Assembly (NCBI GenBank): GCA_964035015.1
Contig: OZ036004.1
Span: 15,999,030 to 16,063,029 of the forward strand
Reading direction: 5' to 3'
Source: Corallium rubrum
Taxonomy: Eukaryota > Cnidaria > Anthozoa > Scleralcyonacea > Coralliidae
Length of the DNA stretch: 64,000 nucleotides
Each line of letters begins with the position of its first letter. Position 1 is the first letter of the stretch. Positions 24,475 through 34,464 of the stretch are shown piece after piece. Position numbers and translations under genes: made by a program. The notes beneath the pieces are model-generated. The model made no database searches, was not told where the DNA came from, and worked only from the letters and a program-made list of their open reading frames with translations.

Positions 24475-25434
24475 TTCCTCCTCCTCCTCCTCCTCCTCTT
24501 CCTCCCCCCCCCCCTTCTTCTTCTTCTTCTTCTTCTTCTTCTTCTTCTTCTTCTTCTTCTTCTTCTTCTTCTTTTTCTTCTCTTTCTTCTTCTCCTCCTC
24601 CTTTTCCTTATGCTCCTCTTCCTCCCCTTCTTCCACCCCCCCCCCCCCCCCCTCATTATGCTCCTTCTAATTCAATTTTATCAAAAAAATTTAAATTATA
24701 TTTCTCATGAATTATTAATGAATTGGATAAGTATATTTATAATTTACCAAGACCGATGATTTCCGCCAAAACATCAACGAATCCGTCTGCATTCCTCAGC
24801 CTTTGAAATTGACACCGTAAGATCACTGCAATACAGTAAAAACCCGCTAACAAGAACCTAGATTTTACCAAATCAGCCTGGGATAGGTTCTTATATTCTT
24901 ATATAAATAAATTCTTAATTTCTGCCTGAGATTCTTAATAGTGGTAGGTTCTTGTTAGCGGGTTCTTACTGCATGATTGGTCCATTTTCTACTTTTGCCA
25001 ATAAGGTTTAGGAATGCAGACGGATTCCCCAATGTTTTGGACAGAATTGATGACGTGTTTTCTTGGGGCCATGCCGCGCATCATCGGCTTTGGTAATTGT
25101 GAGGGTGATGAGTGACCCCAAGAGATGTGTGTCCCCAGTCACTTAGCCCTTAGGGATCTCCAGGGATGAATGCCCCCTCCCCCTAAATTTAACTAATCTA
25201 AAATAGTAAACGACCAACACCAACCGTAACTGTAATCCCAACCCTAACCCTAATACAAAATTTTTAATTTAATTTTAACTCTAAAAGGTCACTGATAACT
25301 AGGGTGGAATGACTGGCGTGTCACCGAGCACTGGGATCATTACCTGCCTGTCCAATTCGTGTAAATTTATTGATTTCTCTATTTTAGATATAACATTACA
25401 GTGGCTAATGAACCACTCGAAATCAAAGAATTAG
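13548..25434 (+). CDS. ARL8: ARL8 (ADP-ribosylation factor-like 8 GTPase), exons 3-7; 5' end outside window
   Basis: Five exons: 13548-13621, 18261-18354, 18450-18517, 23647-23717, 25388-25434 (stop TAG). All have GT-AG borders and phases that join perfectly. Motifs: WDIGGQPRF (G3/switch II), [38 protein letters not shown] (G4 NKxD), [13 protein letters not shown] (G5). The last residues are NHSKSKN. ARL8 is an Arf-family GTPase of lysosomes that recruits effectors for kinesin-driven lysosome movement and fusion. Exon breaks match those I recall for vertebrate ARL8A/B. Exons 1-2 (N-terminal helix, P-loop, switch I) are not recognisable upstream to position 1, so they probably lie before the window. 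Introns are inflated by MITEs. No lesion was seen. Confidence 0.95.
13878..14544. mobile_element. TTAA-inserting fold-back MITE, 667 bp
   Basis: The ends GGTTACAGGATACCC and its complement are flanked by TTAA on both sides (13874-13877, 14545-14548). The arms are about 270-300 bp and nearly identical. A TTAA target fits piggyBac or Kolobok relatives. It lies in ARL8 intron 3. Confidence 0.8.
14711..15029. mobile_element. Palindromic MITE family P, copy 1
   Basis: Inverted ends agtgactatgaaacgaaaat / attttcgtttcatagccaca. The arms carry gaacacttaaaatgatagag and its complement. Related copies lie at 17281-18233, 34465-34920 and 56365-56485. Confidence 0.7.
15030..16180. other. ARL8 intron sequence, no gene seen
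   Basis: No supported ORF. A short inverted pair around gatcaaaacgc (15675) and gcgttttgatc (15758) suggests a small decayed MITE. Confidence 0.4.
16233..16284 (-). ncRNA. Hammerhead ribozyme motif, Penelope-type minimal form (- strand)
   Basis: Read on the - strand: stem I strand ending ACCC, core CUGAUGA (16275-16269), a perfect 6-bp stem II GACACU/AGUGUC with loop AGAUCGG, then GAAAC (16248-16244), GUU, and the partner stem I strand GGGU. Stem III is reduced to AAC/GUU. Minimal hammerheads of this kind are known from Penelope-like retroelements and retrozymes. Confidence 0.75.
16918..16969 (+). ncRNA. Hammerhead ribozyme motif, slightly decayed (+ strand)
   Basis: Core CTGATGA (16927-16933), stem II GACACU/AGUAUU (one mismatch and one G-U against the partner copy), GAAAC (16954-16958), GUU, then GGGUCAUG pairing with CAUGCACCC across stem I with one bulged C. 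Both stem II changes are transitions. Confidence 0.65.
17281..18233. mobile_element. MITE family P, copy 2, split by a pogo-like MITE
   Basis: The left part (17281-17619) and right part (18111-18233) match copy 1 (14711-15029) in order. The intervening 491 bp is a separate element. Confidence 0.7.
17620..18110. mobile_element. Pogo-like MITE, TIR CAGTAAAAAC..., copy 1
   Basis: Ends CAGTAAAAACGCGCGTATAA and its near complement (ttatacgcgggtttttactg), flanked by TA (17618-17619, 18111-18112). Related copies: 24834-24971 and a decayed one at 33265-33680. Confidence 0.8.
18261..18354 (+). CDS. ARL8: ARL8 exon 4
   Basis: Acceptor tttcttttag, donor gtaagg. Encodes [11 protein letters not shown] through KPQLSGIP. 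Confidence 0.95.
18450..18517 (+). CDS. ARL8: ARL8 exon 5
   Basis: Acceptor ttgttttag, donor gtaagt. Encodes [20 protein letters not shown] with the NKxD guanine-specificity motif. Confidence 0.95.
18550..18917. mobile_element. Palindromic MITE
   Basis: Ends tcacttttcaacgc / gcgttgaaaagtga. The arms share cgaacttc, gaagttc and aattacgtttc blocks. An inner short palindrome lies around 18820-18850. Confidence 0.65.
18923..19728. mobile_element. Fold-back MITE, about 800 bp, 150-bp arms
   Basis: Ends cattaccagaaattgatgac / ttaatttctggtaatg. The inner arms contain aatggcatccaattttgaac against its complement near 19665. Confidence 0.65.
19870..20163. mobile_element. Palindromic MITE
   Basis: gcgagtcagagcccc at 19870 pairs with ggggctctgactcgc ending at 20163. 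gccaacaaactcgat pairs with atcgagtttgttggc. Confidence 0.6.
20286..20346. repeat. (TA)n microsatellite
   Basis: About 30 TA units. A second array follows at 20622-20680. Between them (20350-20460) is a hairpin repeat with tttacaacacgag and ctcgtgattgt blocks. Confidence 0.9.
20622..20680. repeat. (TA)n microsatellite
   Basis: About 29 alternating TA units. Confidence 0.9.
20690..21760. other. ARL8 intron 5, no gene seen
   Basis: No supported ORF. A poly-C tract at 21307-21326. The rest is unremarkable. Confidence 0.4.
21764..22380. repeat. Degenerate tandem repeat, three diverged units
   Basis: The phrase gcgtcaaaaa(c/t)atcgctt, with attctcgttcccaga following in the first and last units, recurs at about 21770, 22050 and 22270, a spacing of roughly 220-280 bp. 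Each long ORF here reads through repeat units in different frames and is not credible as a gene. Confidence 0.5.
23054..23229. mobile_element. Palindromic MITE, about 176 bp
   Basis: Ends tgtacaccgcc / ggcggtgtaca with aaaacatgtt adjacent in both arms. Confidence 0.65.
23647..23717 (+). CDS. ARL8: ARL8 exon 6
   Basis: Acceptor tttttcag, donor gtatgt. Encodes [20 protein letters not shown] and QNI, with the SCK G5 motif. Confidence 0.95.
24059..24658. repeat. 600-bp polypyrimidine tract (TTC/TCC/TTCC)n
   Basis: The + strand is almost pure C/T from 24059 to 24655, with G or A only at the start and a few places, and two poly-C runs. It lies in ARL8 intron 6. Open frames in all phases (poly-Ser, poly-Leu/Phe, poly-Lys, poly-Glu) are artefacts. 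Confidence 0.95.
24834..24971. mobile_element. Pogo-like MITE, TIR CAGTAAAAAC..., copy 2
   Basis: 138 bp, ends cagtaaaaacccgctaacaa / ttgttagcgggttcttactg. The left flank is TA, the right CA. Confidence 0.75.
24972..25387. other. ARL8 intron 6, 3' part, no gene seen
   Basis: No ORF or clear repeat. The two-unit ccctaaccctaa at about 25240 is too short to be telomeric. Confidence 0.4.
25388..25434 (+). CDS. ARL8: ARL8 exon 7 with stop codon
   Basis: Acceptor ctattttag. Encodes [15 protein letters not shown] and TAG, matching the usual ARL8 C-terminus in length. Confidence 0.95.
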
Positions 25435-26320
25435 ACGAGCAAACAACAGAGCGGCTGTTCTGGGCTTTGACACTATCGAAGCCATTTCGAAAATTGTGAC
25501 AAGTACTAAAATCATTTATTACATATATTTGTTATGTAGCATGTCTTTTTGTAGAGTGATTTTGCAGAATCGATACGACCTATTCAGGAATGCTTTTATA
25601 AATAATCATTTTCAAGGTCAAATGCAACGCGAAAAAATGCATTTTATTATTGTTTATATTAAGCAATTATTGGATGAGACTTTGATATCAAGAATTATCA
25701 AGTTCGAAGTCTGTGTTATCTGCCGAGACCTTGATAACCTTGGTATAAAAAAGTCGAATTCAATAATTGTTTTATTATACATTTTAAGTTGACATTGTAG
25801 AGAAAATCTTCCGTTTTTGTTTTTTTTTAAAAAGCAATTCAAAGGCAGTTGTTTCTTTCCCGCGCTTTTCTGCGGTTTGCCTAGCTGGACAAGTTCACGT
25901 CAGCACATGCATGATAAGACCTTTTTCCTACAGATAATACCTCCAGAAACTACAGGTAATAGCATTGTGGGCTCAGAATCTGACAATCACAGCGGCAAAT
26001 ACAACTAAAAGTACACATATCGAGAATTCTCATCAACTTTCTGACCAATTATAATCAAGGATTTGGTAATCAAGGTCATTGGTGACATCGGATATCTCGA
26101 CAAAACTCTTCCTTTTCAAGTTTTTCATTGTATAATTTACGATAAAGCAAAGTACTCGACGTTGCATTTGACCTTTGATATTTCTATGTAGTGATATAAC
26201 TCTGGTAGCATATTTTCCCCTCTTTTTGAAAGAAATGTATGACGTTTAATGAATTAGGTATTATGCATTAGGTGTTCCTGAATATTTCATGAAACCAAAA
26301 TAAATTATAATGACTTAGCT
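25435..26320 (+). other. Probable ARL8 3' UTR
   Basis: It follows the stop with no further coding signal. A candidate poly(A) signal AATAAA lies at 26299-26304. The true end is not shown by sequence alone. Confidence 0.4.
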
Positions 26321-26453
26321 TGGGTCTTGTGTGTTTTATAACTGAAAATTTAGTACTTAAATATATAAATTAAATATACCAATAAGTACTTGAGATACGT
26401 TTATGGGTTTATCCGTTTTCGAGTATTTGTATCGTAAACAGCCTCGGTCTGCC

Positions 26454-27243
26454 CACGGGCTTTAGGAAAGGCTCAGTATGGCTCGAGTGAAAAGTTGTTT
26501 CAGCATACGATTATAAACAAAAAATTGTGTATTTGTCTTACCTTAATGTTCAATGAACTTTCTTATGTATGATACAAAGTCTAAGGTATCTTGAAATACG
26601 TTACAATCGCTTCGCAGTCTTCCTATATCCACTGAATATCCTTCGATTTGAACGGTCATGTTTACCAGGCCCAGTCCTTCAAACTGTCACGCGGCTTACG
26701 AGTGTTCTTGAAACCCAAAAAACAAGGGGTAGGATCTTTGGATTTTTTCATCGTCAAGAGCGAGATGAAAGGACACTACCATATATGGCACCGAACGTGT
26801 CCCCAACTTCCATATATGGCACAAACGTGTCCCTGTTAATTTTTAAAACAAGCCGTTACTCTGACGTCAGAACGTTCAACCCGCTCTTGACGATTCAAAC
26901 AGATCACATGGTATGCAATCCAAATAGCTGATTGGTTTAGAAGAGTGCCACACCCACTTTGATCCTACCCTCTTGTTTTTTGGGTTTCAAGAACACTCGT
27001 AAGCCGCGTGACAGTTCGAAGGATTGGGCCTAGTAAACATGGCCGTTCAAATCGAAGGATATCAGTGAATATAGGAAGACTGCGAAGCGATTGTAACGTA
27101 TTTCAAGATACCTTAGACTTTGTATCATACGTAAGAAAGTTTATTGAACATTAAGGTAAGACAAATACACAATTTTTTGTTTATAATCGTATGCTGAAAC
27201 AACTTTTCACTCGAGCCATACTGAGCCTTTCCTAAAGCCCGTG
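26454..27243. mobile_element. Fold-back MITE, 790 bp, 7-bp TSD
   Basis: Ends CACGGGCTTTAGG / CCTAAAGCCCGTG flanked by gtctgcc on both sides (26447-26453, 27244-27250). Arms of about 290 bp are nearly identical. It is inserted in a SINE. Confidence 0.8.
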
Positions 27244-27288
27244 GTCTGCCATCTGAGTTCCAGTAGCTCAATGGTTAGAGCGTCTGGC

Positions 27289-27579
27289 CATAGTTAATAG
27301 AACGTATACATGGTTTGGAAAGTCGTCCAAAGTCATTGTTCTATGTTTTTGTTCAAGTTTATGGAAATTTGTGCAACTTCACCGTATTGTATTTTCTGTA
27401 TAATGAAGCATTCATCCAATATAGCAACGAGCGGGTTTAATTAGTGTGGTCCTTTATCGTCACGTGTTGTGGTGCTTCGTCACGTGTTCATAGAATTTAC
27501 TTCCATATAAGGAACTCCACTGTTTTTCAACATGTTGAAAGACAATGTAGCTTCCAAACCATGTGTTCTATTAACTATG
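27289..27579. mobile_element. CATAGT-family MITE, copy A (7-bp TSD GTCTGGC)
   Basis: Ends catagttaatag / ctattaactatg, TSD at 27282-27288 and 27580-27586. Inserted in the same SINE as the 790-bp MITE. Confidence 0.75.
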
Positions 27580-27799
27580 GTCTGGCTAGCATTCCGAAGG
27601 TTGTGGGAAGCTCAGAGTTTAACAACTTACGACAGCTTGTACAACAAAAACAACTCAAACTTTACCAACTTCAAGCTGAAAACACTTTACTAACGTCGAA
27701 AAAACCACATTTAACTGAAAATTAACTGACACATGCGACTTGTAGACAACTGACAATGCAACTTGTAGCCTAATAAGTACTTGTGACACACGAACGGTT

Positions 27800-28330
27800 C
27801 GACTCGTTCCCAGGTACTAGTATAGGTAATCATATGATAGCGAGTACAATTAAGGATTTACACTACAAGTGATATTTGAAAATTTTGCCAAAATTGCACG
27901 AGCCGTTACGCGAGTGCAATTTGGTATAATTTTCAAGTATCACTTGTAGTGTAAATCCTTAATTGTACAAGCAAAATCATATGATTACTCATTTATTATA
28001 TGCATGACAAAATTACGACACGTACGCTTCGTACTCACTCACGCCTTCAAAAACATCCTGTTTCATTACTTGACAAGAAACATTTTCACTCTGGGTGTTC
28101 TCTGTACTCATTTCAAAATATTTACATGGAATTTCTAGTTCATAGTGTACCACAGTATTTGTAAATGTGAAAACTTTCCATTTCAGAATTGGCCGCCATT
28201 TTGAATTTTATTGTCAACATCGTTCCCAGGGTCTTGGGAGCAGTACAATTAATAAAATAATTGTACTCAGTACAATTAATACAATAGTTGTACTCCTCTC
28301 AACCAATCAGAATGCATTAATTTTGTCATG
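27800..28330. repeat. Hairpin repeat, no gene
   Basis: An inverted pair around acaattaaggatttacactacaagtgatactt-type sequence (27846-27880 versus 27935-27970), then AT-rich DNA with aataattgtactcagtac repeats at 28245-28300. Confidence 0.5.
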
Positions 28331-28334
28331 CATA

Positions 28335-28505
28335 TAATAAGTATCGTAAACAACCTCGGTCTACTATCTGAGTTCCAGTGGTGCAATGGTTAGAGCGTCG
28401 TCTGGCTAGTGTTCGGAAGGTCGTCGGTTGGAGTCCCGTCTGGCGCTCAGAGTTTTCTGACTTTAACTTTCGACAGCTTGTACAGCAATGTCTAAATATG
28501 ACCGT
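28335..28505 (+). repeat. tRNA-like SINE, copy 2
   Basis: gttccagtggtgcaatggtt (A box region) and gtcggttggagtcccg (B box region) are spaced as in a tRNA. The trailing cgacagcttgtacagcaatg is also seen in copy 1. Confidence 0.6.
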
Positions 28506-28529
28506 TGTGAATTGTGATATTGGTAAAAG

Positions 28530-28824
28530 CATAGTCCATCGAGATATGGTCTGGAAACTCAGCTAAAGTCTTTGGTCTATCTTTTTGTTCGTCTTTATGC
28601 ATTTTTGTGCACGGTGCACGGTCACTGAACACATTGTATTTTAGTATAATGAACGAATTGTCCAATAGCAACGTTTCAGTTTAATCACTCAACCGTGCTA
28701 TTTAAATATTAATAAACCTAAAACAAAGGTGCACGGTGTAAGGTACGGTTCAACATAAAACCACAGCTCATTATAGGCCCTTTGAAGTTTGCCGAGTTTC
28801 CAGACCATATCTCGATTGACTATG
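28530..28824. mobile_element. CATAGT-family MITE, copy B (7-bp TSD GTAAAAG)
   Basis: Nearly identical to 48669-48966. TSD at 28523-28529 and 28825-28831. TIR catagtccatcgagatatgg and complement. Confidence 0.85.
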
Positions 28825-29547
28825 GTAAAAGCAACATTTCTTGGACGTATAAGGGACAAATGAATCCTTATACGTCCAAGCATTATTACTTTTAGTAATA
28901 TTACAACGTGGTTTTTCTTGGTACCTTTAATTTAATTCTCTTTTTAACAATAACACATATAGGAAATAACACTGCTCGGCAAGAATTAATGAAAAATAGG
29001 TACGCAATGCGTACATGTGAGCACAGAAAGATATATAGACAAGCAATGCATGAAAATGCATGAAAAGCAGACAGATACCAGGGCCTTTTTTAACAAGCTG
29101 GGGCCAAGCCCCCCAGTCCCCCTTGGCCCCCCAACGAATTGATTTACGAAGCCCAAATAGCTTATCTGGTGGATAAATCCACCAGATTTTGTGATTCTGC
29201 TTGTATTTTAAATAAGACAGTACAACAATACCCAGTATTGTAGTTTCAACAGATATTTTTTTCATGTCAAGGCTTTCAACATATTCAAGTTTCAAGTTTC
29301 CCAACAGTTCACAATAGCTTTTTAAAATGTACAATTAAGTGACACTTAGACACCAGATTATAGAATATTTTAGTGCTTTCACAAGAGTCAGACTTCTGGT
29401 GTATCTCCTATTCCGTGGTCTACAAACTTTGGTTTCTTAATTTTATTACTCTGGCTACCGCAGGTAGACGAGTCTAGGTTTCGGTCGCGTTGTTAGTGTT
29501 TTTGTGACTACCGCTGACATGTCAGCGGTAGCCATAATGTCGGCGTG

Positions 29548-29810
<263 letters not shown>

Positions 29811-30607
29811 GCGGTTGTTTGGACCGCATTACGTCATACTCGTGCAGCCATCGATCGCCGGATATTCGACGCGATCGCTATTGATCGCTATCTAGTCAAG
29901 AAGATCGCCATTGATCGCCAAGTATTCGGGAAGTAGTCGAGTTGTTTTCGTGGCCTCGCGGGGAATGAACTAAAGTGAATCTCGTCTTTGCATTTTGGTT
30001 GCTCTCTCGATGACAGTTTTGATTTTTGAAAGTGTTAATTATTACTTTGCAAATCTTTTCTTCTTGGAACGGTTTCTGTCCGCATTGATCAGTTTATACA
30101 AGGTAAGAAATAGTTTCAAAACTGTGACGTTGTTTATCTTATATTCTATATACAAAATTTATAAGTACTTGATCGGAAACAGGGTACTGTACTTATAGCA
30201 TTACTAGAAATATTCAGCTTATAAAGTTTGCTAGAAGTTGGGCCTTCAACTTTCTTTTATCGAAGAAACTGATATATACCTAAATTATTTATAATGATAA
30301 AATCGCTTTATAAGTTTCAGTTTAATGTTGGTTGAATTGGGTGCTGATCAGTGACTCATGTTTATACTGCATGTACAGTACATGTATATATCATACACCA
30401 GTGCATACACTAAGAGTGAGAAGTGTGTTTTAACCAACTTCGAGCTAGGTGTTTTGATATTAGATCAAACACAACTTTCATTGTTTAGTGATCAAACAAA
30501 TCAGGAAATGAATTGTTTGATCACACATCAAACCTTTGTCTCGCTTATGATTTTCCTATCTGTTTGGTTTGTGAATTATTAATGAGTTCGAGAAGTATAT
30601 ATCACAT
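29811..30607. other. Interior of the fold-back, no gene seen
   Basis: Only short AT-rich ORFs. A repeated gatcgcta/ttgatcgc phrase lies at 29870-29915. Confidence 0.4.
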
Positions 30608-30653
30608 TGCCCTGTATTTACACTATATACATTGTATATAAGAAATTTATGCT

Positions 30654-30954
30654 AGGTGGTGTAATGGTGGCATAGTGGTTAGTGCACGTGCCTTTCACCT
30701 CTGTTAGCTGCCAGGTTCAATACCTGCACGGTGCAGTTATCTGATTAAAATAATTCACCTTGGCCACATGTGAGAAGAGTGCTTCCAGTTTGACTCTACC
30801 AAACACCACAGGTTTCCTCCGGGTACTCAGGTTTCCTCCTGTAGTAACACTGGACCAATGAGGGTGGGCCTGTACTGGACCTCTGAGGATAACTGTTTAG
30901 ATATAACTGATAGAGTTATCCAGTATAAATAAGGTTAGTTTAATTTAGTTTAAA
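30654..30954 (+). repeat. tRNA-derived SINE, about 300 bp, with a readable empty site
   Basis: Head: ggcatagtggttagtgc (A box) and caggttcaatacc (B box). The tail contains ggtttcctccgggtactcag and ends in an AT-rich gtttaatttagttta. The same flanks without the SINE occur inverted at 32819-32980. Confidence 0.75.
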
Positions 30955-31384
30955 CAAAATATGTTGGCTGTTACATAGACATTACAAAACCTTGACTTGG
31001 TGCTTTGTTTACTTGTTTTAGGTGTTGTTCAATATCTTGTATAATGAAATTAAGAAACCAACATTTGTGGACACCAGAGCTGCTACAGTGATCTGTCGAC
31101 AGAATAGTAGATACACCAGAAGTCTGACTCTTGTGAAAGTACTGAAACATTCTATTACGTGCCACCAATTGTATATTTTGATAAATTGTTGTAAAGCTAT
31201 TGTGAAGTGTTAGGAAACTTAAAGCCTTGAATATGTTGAAAGCCTTGAAATGAAGAAATATATCTGTTGAAACCACAATACTGAGTATTGTTGTACTGTG
31301 TTATTTAAAATACTAGCAGACACAAAATATCAGTGATGTGCACGCATTACACTTGAAGGCCACTGACAGCATATTTATGGCAGG

Positions 31385-31780
31385 TAAAATGTTGTTTTGG
31401 AACACAATGTTGATTATCTGGAGTGATTAATTCTTTGAAAGTTTTCAAGGCGATAATGTATATAGATTATTTTTGTGGAAACACCATGAAAATTATTTAT
31501 TTCCTAACAGTTTCTGCCTGAGTCAACAGGCTGAAAGCTTAGCAAATAAATATTTTACGGTATTTCCACAAAAATAATCTGCATGTATATGATCTGGGTG
31601 ACTTGTACAAGCCAAGATAGCTTATCTAGTTGATATGTTCTAGCTAAAGAACAGCACTAATCATGCTTTGAACAACCTAATATAAAATTTTATCCACTGA
31701 ATAGTTATGTATCTGATAGTGCTGTTCAGTGGATAAAAGTTAAAAATTGGGTTGTTCAAAGCACCACTAGAGTGGTTCTC
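31385..31780. repeat. Two small palindromic repeats
   Basis: 31458-31590: tagattatttttgtggaaac against its complement. 31648-31775: gaacaaccta...ttatccactgaa against ttcagtggataa...gggttgttc. These are insertions within the right arm of the large fold-back. Confidence 0.5.
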
Positions 31781-32514
31781 TAGCTCGGATTTATCCACCA
31801 TGTCTGTGCTTTTCACACATTTTCATGCATTTCAAGTCTATATCTCGTTCTGTACTTAACAGCGGTAGTCACATGTACGCATTGCGTACCTATTTTTATT
31901 TTTTGGGTCGCGATATTGCCCCAAGAGGCTTTGCGAAACTGCAGGCATGACGTCACAGGTCAAATGCATGTTTCATCATGGCGGATTTTCATGCAGGAGT
32001 AGCGAGTTTTTTCTTCTGACGCCTTTGGTTGTGTTGTTCGAAGTGAATTTGTGTTTTAATGATAAACACGCTCGCAATGCTTTTATACTATAGTAGACGT
32101 GGGTTGGTCCGCGATCTCGATAACCGTACGCTGAAAATGTGTAGTACTCGACAAACTTACGAAAATTCTCGATCATTGTGTTCTCGACAATTTACATGTG
32201 TTATTAACTAAATGGTACTGAAAAATGTTGCTCAGTGCTGTAAATCAAAGAACAAAGAAAGTTGATAAAGCCAACTTGCAAGTGAAAGGTAAACATGCTG
32301 TGTTTTACATCTTCATCGAAGTTGTCATTTAGCTGAACTGACTTGTGTCTGTGAATGCTGTATGTAAGCTTAAATGTATTGAGGTAACTGTATTAATATT
32401 TGTGGTTTGCTTTATTTGCTTGTATTGTTTATTATTGTACTGGTGTCTTGCACTAAAAGTCGATGTTGTTAAACAGTTTATACATTACTTTCATCAAGTG
32501 TGTATTATTGTTTG

Positions 32515-32780
32515 GATACACCAATATGGCCCGACCATTCCAAGGTTTTGGTACACCAATTTCATTGTTTTGGTACACCAGTATGGCCACCATTTCATTG
32601 TTTTGGTACACCAGAATGGCTGATTGGCCACTATTTCATTGTTTTGGTACACCAGTATGGCCACCATTTCAATGTTTTGGTTCATCAGTATATATAGCCA
32701 CCATTTCATTGTTTTGGTACACCAATATGGCGATTGGCCACTATTTCATTGTTTTGGTACACCAGTGTGGCCCAGTGCCC
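32515..32780. repeat. Minisatellite, about 7 units of 33-45 bp
   Basis: Unit core cattgttttggtacaccagt followed by atggcc(n)ccattt, with length variants carrying attggcc. Confidence 0.85.
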
Positions 32781-32818
32781 ACTATTAAGTAGCCCGAGTT
32801 AACGCCTAGCGGGCGTCT

Positions 32819-32980
32819 TGTTATACAAGATATTGAACAACACAGTCAACACTGAAAACAAGTAAACAAAGCACCAAGTCAAGGTTTTGTAATGTCTATG
32901 TAACAGCCAACATATTTTTTCAGCATAAATTTCTTATATACATGTATATATAGTATAAATACAGGGCAATTTTGGACAAC
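32819..32980 (-). repeat. Inverted copy of 30608-31043 lacking the SINE
   Basis: The reverse complement reads ttatgctgaaaaaatatgtt where the other copy has the SINE between ttatgct and aaaatatgtt. Confidence 0.7.
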
Positions 32981-32984
32981 ACAC

Positions 32985-33217
32985 CAATACTCTTCTTGTA
33001 TGATCATGACTTTCCAGTTAAGGTTACAATCTATATGGATTCCTAAGTATTTGATGCCAGTTTCTTGTTTAATTTGTATTTGATTAATAAAAAGTTTTAT
33101 TGTAAATCTAATTTTCTTTTGAGATGGATGGAAGATAACAAAATTTATCTTATTAATATTGAGAGAAAGTTTATTACAATTAAACCAGCATATCTGCAAT
33201 GTTATCATTAACAACAT
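32985..33217 (-). pseudogene. Non-LTR retrotransposon RT fragment
   Basis: Minus-strand translation shows NCNKLSLNINKINFVIFHP then IKYLGIHIDCNLNWK, the thumb-proximal region of LINE reverse transcriptases (N-K-T-x-F, then K-Y-L-G-x-x-x-D). It is truncated at both ends and not functional. Confidence 0.7.
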
Positions 33218-33264
33218 GTTCCTCGTCTAAGATGCTCTGATTAGTACAAAACAGATTTGAATTG

Positions 33265-33680
33265 CAGTAAAAACCCGTGTGTAAGAACCTAGTAAATCAG
33301 TAGGTTAAAAATTTGGCATTTTCCAGAGGAAAAAATAGCAAAAATTAATTGGCAACCAATGCAAACTGTGCAGAACCTCTAACTTGTAATTTAAAAATTC
33401 GATATACGTACTGTAACGCATATAATTGCTTCTACATTAGTACTGATTTTAAATTTATATCATTTCTGCGAGTACTGTACTGTATGTGTAGACTCTTATC
33501 AGTAACAGTAACAGTTTTCAACCAGTGAGGTACTGTAGTTTCACTATTAACTGACAAGTGTTTCACTCTGAAATAAGAACTTACTTACGAACGCAAATAG
33601 CCTAATTCTCAGTTCACACCAAATATATTAGAACCTTTTTAGGCTAACTTGAAATGACCTAGGTTCTTGATGTACAGCAG
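33265..33680. mobile_element. Decayed pogo-like MITE, TIR CAGTAAAAAC..., copy 3
   Basis: Starts cagtaaaaacccgtgtgtaa. gaacctttttaggctaactt near its right end matches the interior of copy 1. The right end is degenerate. Confidence 0.5.
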
Positions 33681-34464
33681 TGGTTCCCAACTTTTATTCA
33701 TTCAAGGGCTCTTGCCTCTTGGGACACGTTAATTAAGAATGTTTTCGGACTTTCGCCCTCTCATTCTGTGATGATGTATTTGTAGGGGGGTGTATGTCTA
33801 GAGACATGCTTTTCTCGAAAATTCTTGATGTTGATTTCTGAGATGGCATTTCCTAGATATTGACATGTGGCATAGCCAGAGCATTTATGACCCCTGGGCT
33901 TGGGTAGCGCTTAGTAGGGAGTCCAGAAGCATGCTCCCCTGGAAGACATTTGAATTCTTGTGTTGCTGAAAAGGAATTTCCTGCATTTTAAGGGAACTAT
34001 TCCTGCGTTTTCGGCCGTGGCACCAAGATGCATTTGATGGATTCTTCAGTTGGTGCTAAATTCGTACAAACGAACAGATCGATAACAGATTTTTCAAATT
34101 ATTTTCTTAAATTGCTCGTTCACCCAGCTATTTGTGTGGACCAAACTTTGCAAGACCATATAGAATAATAATAGGAACCATTGTATGTCACTTACATTAA
34201 AAAAGGTTGATTGACAGTAGAGTTGATCAGCTTTACGAGTTGCTCAAGAAAAAAGGCCAGATTCTTATTGGAAACAGCCATTTTTGTGAATACCTGATGC
34301 CTGGGCCTCGGATCGAGTGGGCCTGGGTCTGGCTGCACCACTAATTATATACATGCATATGTAGAGTAGTGGTTGTCAACTTTATTTCCCAAGGGCCCTT
34401 CGGGACATGTTTAAAATTTGATGAACTCGCCCCTCATTCTGTTACGACACATTTCTAGGGAATT
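33681..34464. repeat. Two diverged copies of a cagtggttcccaac-type repeat
   Basis: 33676-33790 and 34365-34460 share agtggtt...caactttatt, aagggc, gggaca and cattctgt blocks in the same order. The end resembles hAT-MITE termini. No gene. Confidence 0.45.

Larger units (their letters stand above)
26425..27660 (+). repeat. tRNA-like SINE, copy 1, broken by two MITE insertions
   Basis: Pieces 26425-26453, 27251-27288 and 27587-27660 match the uninterrupted copy at 28335-28505 in order (cctcggtct, gttccagt, caatggttagagcgtc, tctggctag, ttcggaagg-like, cagcttgtac). The A-box-like caatggttagagc identifies a tRNA-derived head. Confidence 0.6.

Noticed and set aside
24003-24759. Long Ser/Leu/Phe, Lys/Arg and Glu ORFs of 190-243 codons
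   Set aside because: All are translations of one polypyrimidine microsatellite, open in several frames on both strands.
25230-25250. Telomere-like ccctaaccctaa
   Set aside because: Only two units; not an array.
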